Shown here piece by piece: positions 1 to 19,625 of a DNA stretch of 64,000 nt. The notes beneath the pieces are model-generated. The model was not told the origin of the DNA. It did no database searches and was given only the letters and a program-made list of their open reading frames with translations. The translations under genes and the position numbers were made by a program. Source of the DNA: Cristatella mucedo (Eukaryota > Bryozoa > Phylactolaemata > Cristatellidae); contig WPIO01000008.1 of NCBI GenBank assembly GCA_009760855.2, positions 1,184,001 to 1,248,000 on the forward strand, read 5' to 3'. Within the stretch, counting starts at the first letter, position 1; each line of letters begins with the position of its first letter.

Positions 1-914
1 GGGTGTCACTCTTGTCTGCTAGGGCTGTGTGGGTAGTTAAATGAGTGGCCAGATGCCGAGGGCATCGGTAAACGGTGGCAGCAGAGATGGTTTCTGTTGT
101 CAGGCTCTCGAGCTGGTCTCGGCCAAGGCTACTTGTGCTGTGCCTGCACTTGTCATCCAAGCTTGAGCCATGTTGTCAGCTCATCCCCCACTTCCTGCTT
201 GGCTGAGGCCCTTAGCTGCTGGAATATGCTATTAGGCTGCAGCTGTGGATGGCTACCTGTTATACCCATCACCACAGGTTCCTGTAAGGATATTGCCACC
301 GGCTGTTCATTGTGACCAGGTCAAAGTGCATCGTGCATCGGCCTGTATCCGGCTTCAGCTGTTGCATGGGTATCGTGCTGCACTGATAGGCTAGGTCTAG
401 ATTCTGTTAGCTGACATAAATCACTGCCTGTAGTGCACCGTGGCGTTGCCCAGGGCTGGCTGGCTGGTTGACTCTGCTACTGGCTGACACGTGGCAGTGC
501 CTAATGCCGTGAGCAGACGATGGGATGCTGCAGTTATCGTTTTATTGTAGTAGCTTGTGGTCGTGTGCATCCTGCCGATTGCCTTATCGCTGAGCTGAGA
601 GTCAGCTGTCTGTCGAGTAGTGTGAGGGAATGGGGGCAGATTATCGGCTACTAACCGTAGTAACCTACTGACCAAGCTTACATCCGAAGCAAAATGGCTT
701 CCGACGACGATGGAGTACCGCCCCGCCGCCTTGCCAGCAGCTGACTTGGTACGTACAGTGGCAGAATAGCTGCAAAATCTCAAAAGGATTTGCACGATCA
801 TTTCGATACACGACAAAACCGTACCTGCTCTCTCCTTTTCCGGTCGCCTACTGGAGGAGTAAAGGGGCATGCATGCTCCGACTGGAGTAGCTGCAATGAT
901 GTAATAAGGCCGGT
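1..914. other. Spacer, nothing recognised
   Basis: Unique-looking sequence of moderate GC. I see no exon with a recognisable product and no repeat array. The missing 5' exons of the MOB3 gene were sought here and up to 3.9 kb but were not found. Confidence 0.4.
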
Positions 915-917
915 TTG

Positions 918-1048
918 GTCTTAGCCTAGGCGTCAGGTGGTCGATCGTATGACACAGGTCGTGGGTTCTAGTCCCTCAGCAGCACGAAGCCATCGTCAAT
1001 GTCAAGGCTGTTCTGCCGATAAATAATGAGGCTGTGAAATCGGCAGAC
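918..1048 (+). mobile_element. SINE-2 copy, degenerate
   Basis: A tRNA-like B-box region (gtcgtgggttctagtccct) is followed by a short body that ends in a diverged form of the tail seen in the better copies at 36.4 and 56.7 kb (gaggctgtgaaatcggc here, against gaggctgttaaatcagc). The A-box is poorly preserved. It directly abuts a LINE-A tail in the opposite orientation. Confidence 0.55.
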
Positions 1049-1118
1049 ATAATAATAATAATAATAATGCACTTGATAAAGCATCCTCAGAGAACTCAAT
1101 CACTTTCTAGGCGCTTAC
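1049..1118 (-). mobile_element. LINE-A 3' tail fragment
   Basis: A (taa)n run is followed by the reverse complement of the LINE-A 3' end (gcacttgataaagc, then ctttctaggcgctta). Only the last ~70 bp are present, a strongly 5'-truncated insertion. Confidence 0.65.
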
Positions 1119-1119
1119 C

Positions 1120-3050
1120 TAGACTTTTGGTTCTCGTTGGCTATGTGTACTGGTGCGACTGTGCTCCTTTTCGTCAGGCCTTTAGCCAAGAAGAAAGAAG
1201 CGAAGTAAAAAAAAAATGTCGGCTGCTTTTGCTGGCAATCACCTTCTGCTGCTTCTTATGCTTGATTAGCCGTGCCAGCTTGTCTGTGCTTGTTAAGACT
1301 TTATAAGCAATGGCACGATTGGGGAGTGAGCCTTCATTGGGAAAATTCTGTTGCTCTTATGTGTCGAACGTACTGGTATTCATTATCAATGGTGATTCAT
1401 GCACACCCGCATTACAGACTGATGACTTCTGGTGTTCTAGGCTTTGCTGCACGGCATTGGGATCCGGAGAGGGGGTGGGGCACAGAGAGGCTTTGGACCG
1501 ACGACCTGATGAAGGAGGTGCATATTGGTCTGGTCGACTGCCCATCGTGGCCTTTCAAACTCACTGCTGATTGCCGGCCTCTGACAAGATTAAGGTCTAG
1601 TCCCTCCTTAATCGGGGCTATACTTATGACAGGTGTGCCACTTTAGGTGGATCGCATTGGGCACACCGAGAGATAATGGCCTTGTTCACCGTCTGCCTTG
1701 GTCTCAGAAGGCACCTTTTTAATGTGCCATGCAGGAGCTTAGCCAGGATTAGCCAAGGAGATGCCGGACCTTGCTAGAATGCTATCAAGCAATCATATCA
1801 AATTTAAAAGGGTGAGTCAGAATCAAGAGATCCCGTATGCCCCTCGATCGGTCATCGGGCAGGGGGAGGAATGGGGTAGAGCCCACTGGCTCCTTTCCTG
1901 CAACAATATCTGTGTGCCAAGATAGCACCGAATATGCGGAGCGTAGTGCATGCGAGCTCAGTAAAGAGAACCCTTTTGCTTTACGGATCGCTTTGCCAGT
2001 AATAGTAAGTTGTAGCTGAACCAGTCTTTCTATGATGCTAAGTGCACCACATGTGTTGCGCTTTCTGCATTGCTGATCGTGGATCAAGGCGGCTGTCTTT
2101 TTGGTACTGCCACCGTGCCGCTGCTGCACTTGTTTGGCAAAAATAATGGTATGAAGACACGTCCTGCTGAAAGCCAGAGGGACACAGCCGTCGGCCAGTC
2201 ACCTGCTGTAGTAGGGAATTTGCCGGACCGACGACAGCTTGCCCTGGACTACAGCTTCCTATTGCTTTGCAAATTGAGCAGGTGCCGAAAGCACGAGCAA
2301 GCCGAAGAGACCAGAATGCACCCGACCTGTAACTACCAAATCAGAGCAGCAGCTGCATCGTGACCCTGCACAACCCAGATCAGTCCCAGATCTTTAAAGA
2401 CCCAAGTGAAACGATGCTATGCAAGACTTTAACCAGTTTTTTGAAGTCCTTGCCCCCAAGAAACAATCTTTAGAAAGCCAGGCTTGGTGTCTAGTGACAG
2501 GTGCATGGGAAAGTGAGCCTGCAGTCCCCCCCCACAAGCCAGACTCTGGCTTTTTTCCCTTCTGTAAGCCAGTCTGTACTCCAGGCAGTGACGACTCCAG
2601 GTAGTATGCCTGCCACTATGATTGGCTTGCTCCGTGTGTAGGTCGAGCTTAAGCCATCCCCTTGAAAGGCCAGTCCAATAAAGGTTTTGTAGCTTTGTCC
2701 CTGTAGTGATTTTGCAAGAAGGCTAGTAAAAAGCTGGATGGATCTAGGCACTAGGCAATGATATCTGGCTTTAACAGAGTAAAGGAATGGGCTGTCAAAC
2801 TGAGTCTCGCTGATGGGCACTGTTTCACTGCCACTCAGCACTTCTTGGTGGCATAACAGGCAAAGGTCTGAGCATCGTACAAATCCCCGAAAGAGTTGAG
2901 AAAACTCCTTCGGTCCGCTGAGACAAAGAACTACGATAATGCCTTGGCAAGCATTTCCCAAGATCGTTACCCGTTAGGGAAATCGTTGCCTGCATGTGCC
3001 CAACGTTCGTGAGAGAGACAGCGGGCGAGAGGAGAGAAACAGCCAGAGGT
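1120..3050. other. Spacer, nothing recognised
   Basis: Several short open frames occur on both strands, but none has a recognisable domain or convincing splice signals. It may be intron or upstream flank of the MOB3 gene. Confidence 0.35.

Positions 3051-3053
<3 letters not shown>

Positions 3054-3133
<80 letters not shown>
3054..3133. repeat. (GA)n microsatellite
   Basis: About 80 bp of nearly pure GA dinucleotide. The Arg/Glu and Ser/Leu open frames across it are artefacts of the repeat. Confidence 0.95.
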
Positions 3134-3134
<1 letters not shown>

Positions 3135-3933
3135 CAGAGAGAATATACCTCTCGAATGGTTGCAGGAAAGCCAAGAGTACATATATCCGGTATTCTTGCA
3201 TCGAACCTGCTGTGTGAGCCTAATTAGCACTTCTATGCATTAATTTATGGTTTGGTCTTTTTCCGGTATTGTGCAAGTGCTGCTCCCACAAGAGTGGACC
3301 TAACTCGGTTGGTGCAATTGCAAATTACCGAGAAAAGTGCTCGGCGATTTGGAATGTTTGGATCCACCGGTATGGCCCCCTCCCGGTGCATTCTGGTTGC
3401 TCTAGTGCAGCATTCCGGTGGCTGGGTGCTGCTTTGGCACAGAGCCAGGCGCAGCAGGAGGCACAGCCAGCGAAGTCCAGACCCTTGAGCCGGCTAAGCC
3501 AAAAAGCATCCAATAGCAGAGTGGGATCTGTCAGCTAAAATTGTGACAAGCTGATGCTCTCAGTTTGGGCCAAACGCCAAGTGTCGTGGCATGCAGGTGT
3601 GGGTGTGGTGGCCCTTAGCATTGTGGGGAGCCCGGCTGCTTGATCGAGCAGAAGCCGACGGGTTTCCAAAAAAATAAAGGTGGACTATATGGCCTGCACA
3701 GTGCTTATGCAAATTCACTTAATCGTAATGCACTCTCGCTCTTTCTGTGAGCAGCAATGGTTGTAGCCGGATCCATATCACCGGTAATAAATGTGCGTGG
3801 ACATATTAGTTGCTCGTGTTGCAGTGTTCCTTGCTTGCTGCAGCCCAGCAGGATTGCAGTCGATGGGGATGCTGTTGTGTGCGACGCTGCTGCCGCTCTT
3901 TACATGTGTGCTCTCTGATTTTGCTCCTTTTAG

Positions 3934-11013
<7,080 letters not shown>

Positions 11014-12017
11014 GAGCTGCCGTCGCCCACCTCTCCTCGGCTGGACGTACACCGTCTGGCTCGGCGTCAGCGCTTGGCCGCTCCTGGCCGGAACGCTGCT
11101 CGTTCGGCATGCGAGCCGGTCGCGGCCGCTTGACTGCCTCGCGTGCCTCGAGGCGGCAGCAGCGGCTCCGTCGCTGCGGCTGCGAGGCAGCAGCTTCTCC
11201 TGCCCTCACTTCCTACTATTCGGCCGTCAACGTCTTCGAGGTCCTGCACCGTCTGGCTGCCGCAGTCTCGCGCCGTCGCCGCCCCTGCTGCCTGTGCTGC
11301 GGCAGCTGGCTGTTGCAGCAGCCGCCGTCGACCAGGCATCAGCAAGGTCACGTGCCACCTCGGTTCTCGTGCTGATGCCCCGGATGTGTCGCTGCTGCTG
11401 CTGCTGCTGCTGCTGGCTTCTGGTGTCGAGGAAAAGACTGCCACTGTGTCGGGTTGCATGTGGCGATCTTTTCCTGAGCTCGCTCAAGGCGCTGTCACGG
11501 CAAGCGCCGAGGCCTTGCGGTCGGCGGAGGCCACAGTGCAGGCAGCGGCCTCCGTCGGTTCGAGACGAGCTGAGCTCAGCAGCAGCCGCCGCCGAGCCTT
11601 CTCATTGGCGGCGGCTGTCTCTTGGCGGGCGGTGCATCGCCCGAGCGGAAGTCTGAGCTTCGGTCCTGCACTTCCGTTTTTTCTTTGTTATTTAAGGGTC
11701 ATAGTCTGCACTATTTTGGACTGCTGGTTTGCGACCACAGACGCGAACTGCGCGCGCGCGTGCACGAAGCGTCACGGGACTTCTTCTTTTCGGTGCCTTG
11801 GTGCGCACCACCTGGCACGTGCTGCTGCTACACTCTTTCGTTGGGCGGCAGTGGCGCGGCTGACGGGCGCGTCGATTCTGGCTCCACTTTTTCCCTGCAT
11901 GCGAAGTGTGCGTTGTGCAAAGCCTCTCTCTCTCCTCCTCCTCCCCCCCCCAGGTCGTACTCCCATTCTCCTGTTACGCATTGAGGGACTCGCCTAGCGT
12001 TCGCTGCCTTGATTAAA
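11014..12017 (+). other. MOB3: Probable MOB3 3' UTR
   Basis: GC-rich sequence follows the stop and includes a short CTG run at 11,390-11,415. An ATTAAA polyadenylation-type hexamer lies at 12,012-12,017. The long open frame across it is Ala/Arg/Ser-rich without domain character and is treated as untranslated. Confidence 0.4.
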
Positions 12018-12210
12018 CTGCAAAACTACAGCAGCGATCGCCCGATGTCGTTTGCTGCCTTCGGCCCGGCAGCCCTATCGGCTTTGCCTGCGGATCAGGT
12101 GGGACGTGCGGATCAGGCTTGGCTCACTGCTCAAGGAAGATCGGGGCCGCTTGCCGCCTGCCCCTTGAATCACCTACTGGACCACCGGCTTTTCATCGCT
12201 TTCACACTTT

Positions 12211-12335
12211 TGTCCCGGAAACGACCTGTCCCGGAAACGACCTGTCCCGGAAACGACCTGTCCCGGAAACGACCTGTCCCGGAAACGACCTGTCCCGGAA
12301 ACGACCTGTCCCGGAAACGACCTGTCCCGGAAACG
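12211..12335. repeat. 16-bp minisatellite, ~8 units
   Basis: Nearly perfect head-to-tail cctgtcccggaaacga units. The RKRPVPETTCPG open frames are a by-product of the repeat. Confidence 0.96.
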
Positions 12336-12451
12336 CTGGTCTGATGGCGCATCGCATTGATCCTAGAGCTGTTGTTGGTGGTGTAATTCCAAGCTGCCGT
12401 TGATCATAGCCCAGCCCAACGCAACCGTATGGGAACTGGCCTCGAGGTAAA

Positions 12452-12575
12452 TGAATAAGTAATTCATTTGTATAGCACCCTAGGAGAACTTGACTTATCT
12501 ATGAAGTTGGCGAACTTAATCTCTATTTAGGTTCCGCCGGATATGCCCAGGGCCTGAGACTTCGGTCATCAAGTG
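12452..12575 (-). mobile_element. SINE-1 copy, minus strand, rearranged
   Basis: On the minus strand the order is a diverged tRNA-like B region, then the SINE-1 body (cctaaatagagattaag) and a tail containing gggtgctatacaaatg. A short internal insertion is present. Confidence 0.5.
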
Positions 12576-12784
12576 TGACCTCTGCTGCTGCGCCGTGCGC
12601 TGGTGCTGCTGCTGCTGCTGCAAAGGCTACTATCACCACTGCTGCCGCTATAGATAACGCAGCCAGCGCTGCTGCTGCTAGTACTTTCACTGCTGCTACC
12701 ATGGCACCACCATGCCTAGTATGACTCGCAAATCAGAAAGCCTATCGCTCAAAATGGGCCACCACACCTCCTGTATGGCTTCTG

Positions 12785-12905
12785 CATGCCTAGAAAGATA
12801 TTAAGTCCTTCGATAGCGCTATACGAGTGCATTATTATTATGATTATCAAATGCATTCACCCGACCTTGGTCGTTAAAAGTCGAGCACCTTAACCACTGG
12901 GAGGC
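12785..12905. mobile_element. LINE-A tail abutting SINE-1 fragment
   Basis: The + strand has a LINE-A 3' end (cctagaaagatattaagtcc, then an ATT run). It is followed immediately by a minus-strand SINE-1 head (gaccttggtcgttaaaagtc...caccttaaccactggg). Confidence 0.55.
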
Positions 12906-13639
12906 CAGTGCAAAGCATTCGTCTCACTCACTCAGCGTTTATCTACCTTCTAAATCTATGGATGAGTTCGGCCTTTGGTGTGAGAATGAGCTTGATTGCT
13001 GGTTGGCTCTGGAGCTCGCTCAAGTGATTTTCCCAGAGGGTGCTTCTCTGGCATAGTGGACGTGACGTGTCAGTGAGCTAACTCCGAATGCTCGTGTGCC
13101 ACGAGCATTCGGCCGTGGTGCCGTAATGGCTGAGCATGAACACGTGGGGGGGCCATATATTGCAGCACTCTTACATGTTGGTTCGTAGTTGCTACTGGCT
13201 GTGAGAGGGAGTACTAACAGGGCTACCCACATCGTGTTCGTGAATCCGTAAGTTAGTGCGGCTCTGTATGTTTTGTACAATTCGAAAACTTGCCGACTGG
13301 CTGGAGCCACGACCGAATTAAAGAAAATGTATATATATATATTAAATTTGTTTTCACTTTTTACAGACCAACGTTTGCTCGGTTTTGCTGAGCAGCAGCT
13401 TACTCGTCCAAATCAGAAATCGGGCGATTGATCTTAGTTTCCATAAAGTTGTATGCCATGAATTCAATTTTAAAAATGCATGCACTCTTGGAGGGAGCAG
13501 AAGCCTTGCAATCTCTGCAGTGGTGCCACAGTTGCAGTGGCAAAGTAGTGGACGTCTTGTCAACTTACAGCTGTACATGACCTGGTTGGTATTTGGCTAG
13601 ATAACGACTGTTTTGGTGCATATGAAAAAAGAGCTTGTG

Positions 13640-13684
13640 CCGTTTAATAATAATAATGCATTTGCATAGTGCCCTCAGACAACT

Positions 13685-13722
<38 letters not shown>

Positions 13723-14755
13723 GGCACTTTGTATAAGGCTGCAAAGGAAGCATGGTTAGGGGTATCATGCAGAGTGTAAACGTGCGAGTAAGGTTAGTGG
13801 TAGCATGCACAGTGTCAGCAGGCATAAGCACACAAAGGACAAGTCACAAGGAGCCTGCAAGGGCTGTAGGAAACAGACGCGTTTCTAGCTTGTAAGTATT
13901 GTCAATGCAGACGATGTCGTGACGTCAGTTCTAGGCGAAGGGCACATATGAACTAAAGGCACGGTTTCTAAAGGATTAGAAGTTGGTTCAAGGCATAGCT
14001 AAATAATGGGTTAGAAAAGCTGGTGGTACGATGCCTAGCCTGGTGGGGGGGGGGGCTTTTTCTGATAAGTAGGCTAGAGTCCGAGAGTGAAGGAACCTAA
14101 AAGTGAGAGAACCTTGAAGTCGATGCACTGCTTTGTTGTGAGCCAGTGCAGCGTGGCGAGAAGTGATATGATGCTCACGGCAGACAAGCATGGCTGCTGA
14201 CGGTTTGCACCAACTGTAAGTGCTTGATTGCATAGGCTGGTAGACCTACAAGCTGTGAATGACAGAAGTTGAGACAGGATGTTAAAAATGTATGGCCCCA
14301 ACTTGGATGTGGTACGCCTTTCTAAGCAGGCCCAAATTTTGCAATATTACCTTGTTGAATTTGGGCAGAAGTGACAATGGAGCTGTTGCTGTCGTTTAGT
14401 AATAGATCACTTTATAAAAGCATCCCTAGATTTCGTACAGATTCTACTTGAGATATCCTGGCAAAGCCGATTTTGAGCGTTAAGCTTTCAAATGTCTCAG
14501 TCTGTCACCTGGTTTGCCCTTAACTAGCTAGTATATTGTTTTCATTGCCATTTAACTTGCCAAGGTTTGCTGCCGTCCATGCACGGCTGTCAGCAAGACA
14601 TGCAGCAAAGGAGTTGACGTGCTGGAGGGTATTTGACGTTTTGAAAGGAGCGCATTTGAGGGCTGGGAAGGCTCAAAGTATGGGTACCGGCTGTGTATCA
14701 TCTGCATGGAAGTGATAGCCTAGGTATGATCAAAACCATTTCAGCGATCTGTCGG
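13640..14755 (-). mobile_element. LINE-A copy 0, old and degenerate
   Basis: On the minus strand, a degenerate reverse-transcriptase C-terminal region is followed by the LINE-A 3' end and (TTA)n. It carries an inserted (CT)n run at 13,688-13,720 and many frameshifts. It appears older than the neighbouring copies because it matches them less well. Copy 1 begins exactly where this copy breaks off. Confidence 0.7.
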
Positions 14756-15546
14756 TAATAATAATAATAATAATATTGCACTTGATAAAGCGCCCTCAGA
14801 GAACTTAATCTCTTTCTAGGCGCTTTACATTTGCTGCAAAGTGATACGCAATAGAATAGTAAGTAAAATCATGCTTGAAAAACAAACAAAATGAATAACA
14901 TGGTTAGGGGTTACATGCACTGGGTCAGCATGCAAATGTGGTTAGTGGCAGCATGAACAGTGTCAGCACGCATAAGCACATCGAGGACGAATCACAAGGA
15001 CCCACTAAATGCTGTCCTAAATAGGTATGTTTTTAAGTTTCTTTTAAATGTGGTCAGGTCAGGGGATGTTCTGATGCAGGTCGGGAGGGAGTTCCAGGCT
15101 TTGGGAGCATACGAGCTAAATGCACGGTCTCCAAAGGATTTAAGGTTTGTACGAGGTATTTCTAGACTGTTGGATTCCGAAAAGCGAGTGGTACGATGCT
15201 TTGCCTGATGGGGTAGTATATCTGAAAGATAGGCTGGAGCCATAGAATGAAGAGACCTAAAAGTGAGCGACAAAACCTTGAAGTCAATCCGTAATGCCTA
15301 GACGAGATGTGAGGCTCTCACTAAGGACTAGGTGGACAATAGTATCAAATGCTGCCGAAAGATCAGGAAAAACAAGTAGAGAGACTTTACCTAAGTCTGC
15401 ATTCCTGAGAAGATTGTTATACTTCCGTGCCAATGCTCACTCTGTAGATGGATAAGCTCTGAAACTAGACCGGAAGTAGCTTGCTAGCTTGGAAGTTTTT
15501 ATGTAAGCGTTTAGTTGACGTCCCATTACTCGTTCCAGTGTGTTTG
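14755..15546 (-). mobile_element. LINE-A copy 1, 3' part
   Basis: The 3' end with (TTA)n is at 14,757. The minus-strand reading 14,992-15,273 holds the typical C-terminus (AYLSDILPHQAKHRTTRFSE, and APKAWNSLPTCIRTSPDLT). The element is interrupted at about 15,546 by copy 2 and resumes at about 17,345. Confidence 0.8.
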
Positions 15547-17345
15547 ATAAATAATAATAATAATAATAATGCACTTTATAAAGCGCCTTCAGAGAACTCA
15601 ATCTCTTTCAAGGCGCTTTACATTTGCTGCAAGAGAAGCACGATTGAATGGTGAGTAATACCATGCTTGATAAACATGAATAACATGGTTAGGGGTGATA
15701 TGCACAGTGTCTGCACGCATAAGCACGTGAAGGACGAATCACAGGGACCCACTAAATGCTGTCCTAAATAGGTGTGTTTTTAAGTTCTTTTTAAATGTGG
15801 TCACGTCAGGGGAGGTTCTGACGCATGTCGGAAGGGACTTCCAGGCTTTGGGAGCGTACGAACTAACTGCACGGTCGCCAAAGGATTTGAGGTTTGTACG
15901 AGGTATTGGTAGACTGTTGGATTTCGAAAAGCGGGTGGTACGATGCTTGGCCTGGTGGGGGAGTATATCTGAGAGATAGGCTGGAGCCAAAGAATGAAGG
16001 GACCTAAAAGTGAGCGACAAAACCTTGAAGTCAATCCGTTGCTTGACTGGTAGCCAGTGCAGGTCGGCGAGAAGTGGTGGGATGTGGCAACTGCGACGCT
16101 CACGACAGACAAGCCTAGCTGCAGAGTTTTGCACCAGCTGCAATCGCCCGATCGCACATGCCAGTAGGCCAGTAAAGTTGCAGAAGTCGAGACGGGATGT
16201 CACAAATGCATGGACCAACTTAGACGTGGTATCCTTATCTAAATAAGCCCGAATTTCAGCAATGTTGTGTAGCTAAAAGTAGGTAGATTTGACTGTGAAG
16301 ATGATGTGGTCGTCTAGCGAGAGGTCACTTTGGAACACGACACCTAGATTTTGAGCTGATTCAACTGGCAGAGCCAATTTTGAGCGTCAGCCTTTCCAAT
16401 TTCTGAATCACATTGGCTTTGCCCATTACTACTAAGTTAGTAAGTTAGGGTTTTATCATCGTTTAGTATGAGAAAATCTGCGGCCATCCATGTGCGGATG
16501 TCATCAATACATGCAGCAAGTGAGTTGAGAGAATTCGAGGTGCTCGAAGGCTGAGAGGTATCAAAGGAAAGGTACAATTGAGTATCATCCGCATAGAAGT
16601 GAAAGCCTAGATTGTGCTTGGCAATCACATCAGAAAGAGGGAGAGTATAAACCATGAAAAGAACCGGACCTAGCACGAAGCCCTGAGGTACCCCATATTT
16701 GAGAGGTATCTCGGATGATCTTTGTCCATTCACGTTAATACTCTGGAGTCTCCCACTGAGATAGGACCTCAACCATTGCAGAGCAGTGCTAGTGATGCCC
16801 AGGCGAGATGAGAGGCGCTCGTGAAGAACTTTGTGATCGATAGTATCAAAAGCTGCCGAAAGATCGAGCAAAACAAGTGGAGATACTGTACCTACGTCTG
16901 CATTCCTGAGTAGGTCGCTTTACACCCTAAGCAATGCTGACTCTGTGGAGTTATTAGCTCTAAAGCCAGACTGGAACTTACTAGCAAGGTTTGAAGTTTC
17001 AAGATATGAGTTCAGCTGGTCCGCCACGACCCGTTCCAGTGTCTTTGATAAGAATGTTAGAAGGGAGACAGGGCGGTAGTTACTAAAATTCTCTTGGCCC
17101 AGTGTCTCTTTCTTGAGAAGTGGCATGACTACAGCTTTTTTGAAAGGTGCTGGGACATGACCTGAGGCTAATGACATATTAGTGATGTTAGTTATGCATG
17201 GCAGTAGCAGATCAATGCAACGTAGGAGAAAAACAGTGGGAATAGGGTCCAGAGGACTTGTCTTCTTTGATTTGGATATGAGCTTCAGGACGAGATCACA
17301 AGTGGCCTGCTTAAATGAAGACATCGCGGTGCAGCCAGGAATTAA
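15547..17345 (-). mobile_element. LINE-A copy 2, non-LTR reverse transcriptase, 5'-truncated
   Basis: On the minus strand three in-order fragments code for a non-LTR retrotransposon reverse transcriptase. The N-terminal part (17,345-16,920) includes NYRPVSLLTFLSKTLERV. The palm (16,871-16,437) includes LDLSAAFDTIDHKVL, YGVPQG and the catalytic YADDTQLYL. The C-terminal part (16,218-15,739) includes LVHAFVTSRLDFCNF and LHWLPVKQRIDFKVLSLTF. The style fits the CR1/L2-like branch of the Jockey group, an inference from motifs. Frameshifts and stops separate the pieces, so this copy is dead. It ends in the LINE-A 3' hairpin and (TTA)n. Confidence 0.85.
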
Positions 17346-17640
17346 AAAAGGCAGTAATGAGACTGGGCGACAGTTACTCAAGTTCTCTTGGTCTAATGTT
17401 GCTTTTTTTAATTAATGGGCTGACTAAAGCCTTTTGGAAAGGTGCAGTGACCTGGCCTGAGGCTAAAGACATATTTATTATGTTGGTAATGCATGGCAGC
17501 ATGCATGCACGGTAGAAATAAGAAGTTGGGAATAGGGTCTGGAGGACTAGCAGTTTTCTCTTAAGCAGAGAAGCATTCTAAGATGAGGTCACTCTTGGCA
17601 GCCTTGAATGCTGACAATACTGAGGTTCGGCATGGAATCG
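17346..17640 (-). mobile_element. LINE-A copy 1, 5' part
   Basis: This is a second version of the segment also present at 17,060-17,270 in copy 2 (cgacagttactcaagttctc here, cggtagttactaaaattctc there). It is the continuation of copy 1 beyond the copy 2 insertion. Confidence 0.7.
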
Positions 17641-18690
17641 AGGGAGAGGAGTCCTGTGGTACGCTATGGGTAGACTATGCTAGCTTTGGGAATGGCCTCG
17701 GCTGCTTCGCGAGCTGGCGGCCGGCCGAAGCAGCAGAACCTCATCTCCTGTCACGCCGCCGCTGCCGATCACAGCTCGTGCCATCGTTGCGGTCAACGCC
17801 ATCAGCTGCATCGATCGGCCATTGCCAGATCTGCCATCAATCAGCTTCCGTCGACACCCAGCATGTGGGCACTTGACTGAGGGCTAGTCTTAATCGCTGC
17901 CGGTCACTAATTGAGGAACCCCCGGGTCCATTTCAAAGCCTTCCTTTCCTTTCAAAGCCCAGAAACGTCCGACTGGGATGTTGTCGCAGGCTGGCTCCCT
18001 GGTCACCGATGGCAGAACCCCGATGCACTGATCGGATGAGTGCAAGCACGGAAACATTGTCATTTCCTGCTGGAAGCAAAGGTGTAAAATAAGCTAGGCC
18101 GCCTCCGAGTTAAGCAAACGTAAATACGACGGCTTCGACCGTGTGAGAAGCAGGGGGCACGCGATGATGTATCGCGGGAGCTGAAACTACGGAAACTACG
18201 CTGGTGTGGCGAGGCCACGAACCAGTCGCCCTTCCTTCCTGTGAGCCACCGTAAAGTAGCCGCCATCAGCACCCGGATACTGTGTCTGTGTCTTCCATGG
18301 CACCGTTTCTACGACTGGTGTACCGTTCGCCTGCAGCTGTTGTAATTAGCGAAGCGCCTAGGACACTAATGCCTCACCTCTTGCTAATAGTTAGGCCAAT
18401 GACTCAACGCAGCGTCGGGTAACTAATGCATGTTATATTTCGTTTCGTCATGCTGCGATTGATCGAGCTCTCATGTATGTGCCCGTTGAGAGTAATACAG
18501 GAGACGTCTCTCGTTTACCGCGAACGTGCCCCCCTTCCGCCCGCCCGCCCGCCGCCAGAGTCGCCGGACCAACTCGCACGCGCGCCGCCGATTCTCGTCC
18601 TCGCACGCATGCGAGACCTGCATTCGCTCCGACGCCAGCAGCGCTTCGCCGAATTTAATCCGACGATGTCGGCGCTTCTCTTTATTATTT
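17641..18690. other. Spacer, no gene recognised
   Basis: Mixed-composition sequence that becomes GC-rich to the right. No domain-bearing exon was found, although exons upstream of the 32-bp element at 18,694 were specifically looked for. Confidence 0.4.
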
Positions 18691-18693
18691 CAG

Positions 18694-18725
18694 GGGCCTG
18701 GACAAGCAGGGTTACAAGTGCAAAA
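18694..18725 (+). CDS. Possible 32-bp micro-exon (C1-like GLDKQGYKCK)
   Basis: A strong acceptor (ctctttattatttcag) and a strong donor (gtaagc) bracket 32 bases. With phase 2 in and phase 1 out they read GLDKQGYKCK. This resembles the middle of a C1 (diacylglycerol/phorbol-binding) zinc finger, where Trp-Gly-x-x-x-Gln-Gly-x-x-Cys is typical, and a preceding 'TG' would give the Trp. It could also be part of another cysteine-rich domain. No partner exon was found nearby, so the gene and its function are unknown. Confidence 0.3.
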
Positions 18726-19625
18726 GTAAGCGGTGGGATCCAGCCCAACGAGCGTCCAGCCGCGACATACCTTGCCAGAACGGCGGTCACGACCCGCTCT
18801 CGAGAGCTCTCGCCGGCGAACCCCACTCTCTCTCGCGCTCGCTCGAGCGAATGCCAGCTTAGGGCCAATTTCCTCCCCTCGATAAGGCCGCCTCCGCAAG
18901 TGAAGCTGAAGACTCTTTCGGAGGACGGGGCCGTCTCCACGATACGCCCACTAGAACAGCCGGAGCCGCTGTTATGCAACGCTGGCCGTTACCAAAATCA
19001 AGCATTGCAGCTCAGAGCCTCGCATGACCCGACGATGGAGGGACTGCGTTCAGATGTCGCCTGCACTCAACGCTCAGCCTGCTAGCTGGAACTGGAGCGA
19101 GTTTTCGTGCCTGCGCTCGGGGCTGAAGCTAGCCAGCCGAGCTAGTTTTAGCCTTAAGTGCGTCTGCCAGCATATGCGCGGCGGCGAAGCCAACCAGAGA
19201 ACTCGAATTGGACGGAGTCTGCCCGCATCTCGTTCAGGCGCGCGCCTGAGACTCGAACTTGATGATGGCCATAATGACACGGTAATGATGCCGGTCTTCC
19301 TCGGGATAGTGTTTTGTTCCTAGCGCCTGCAGATAACATCGGCCGTCTACCGAGAGCCCCGTTCGGTGGCGGACGATCGGCGTCCGCCAGCGTATGTCTT
19401 TATCTATGCCCAAGTTCCGGCCCGCACATGTTCGCCCGTTCGCCGTTATTGGCGCGGCGTCGGCCTACATAACTGGCGCGCCTTCGACTTAGGCGTCTCT
19501 CTCGTTGCTCTCCGAGGGCTCGCGGTGAGCGCTCGACCGGCCGGCCGGCGCTCCTCCTCCTCCTCGCCGCCGCTGCCAGGAACTCGTCCCGTCCCGTTCG
19601 GCAACGCGCAAGCAAAGGAGCGACG

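Noticed and set aside
11143-11997. 284-codon plus frame after the MOB3 stop
   Set aside because: Low-complexity Ala/Leu/Arg composition, no domain, and located where the 3' UTR is expected.
18426-19085. 219-codon plus frame
   Set aside because: It reads through the strong splice signals around 18,694-18,725 in a different frame and shows no domain.
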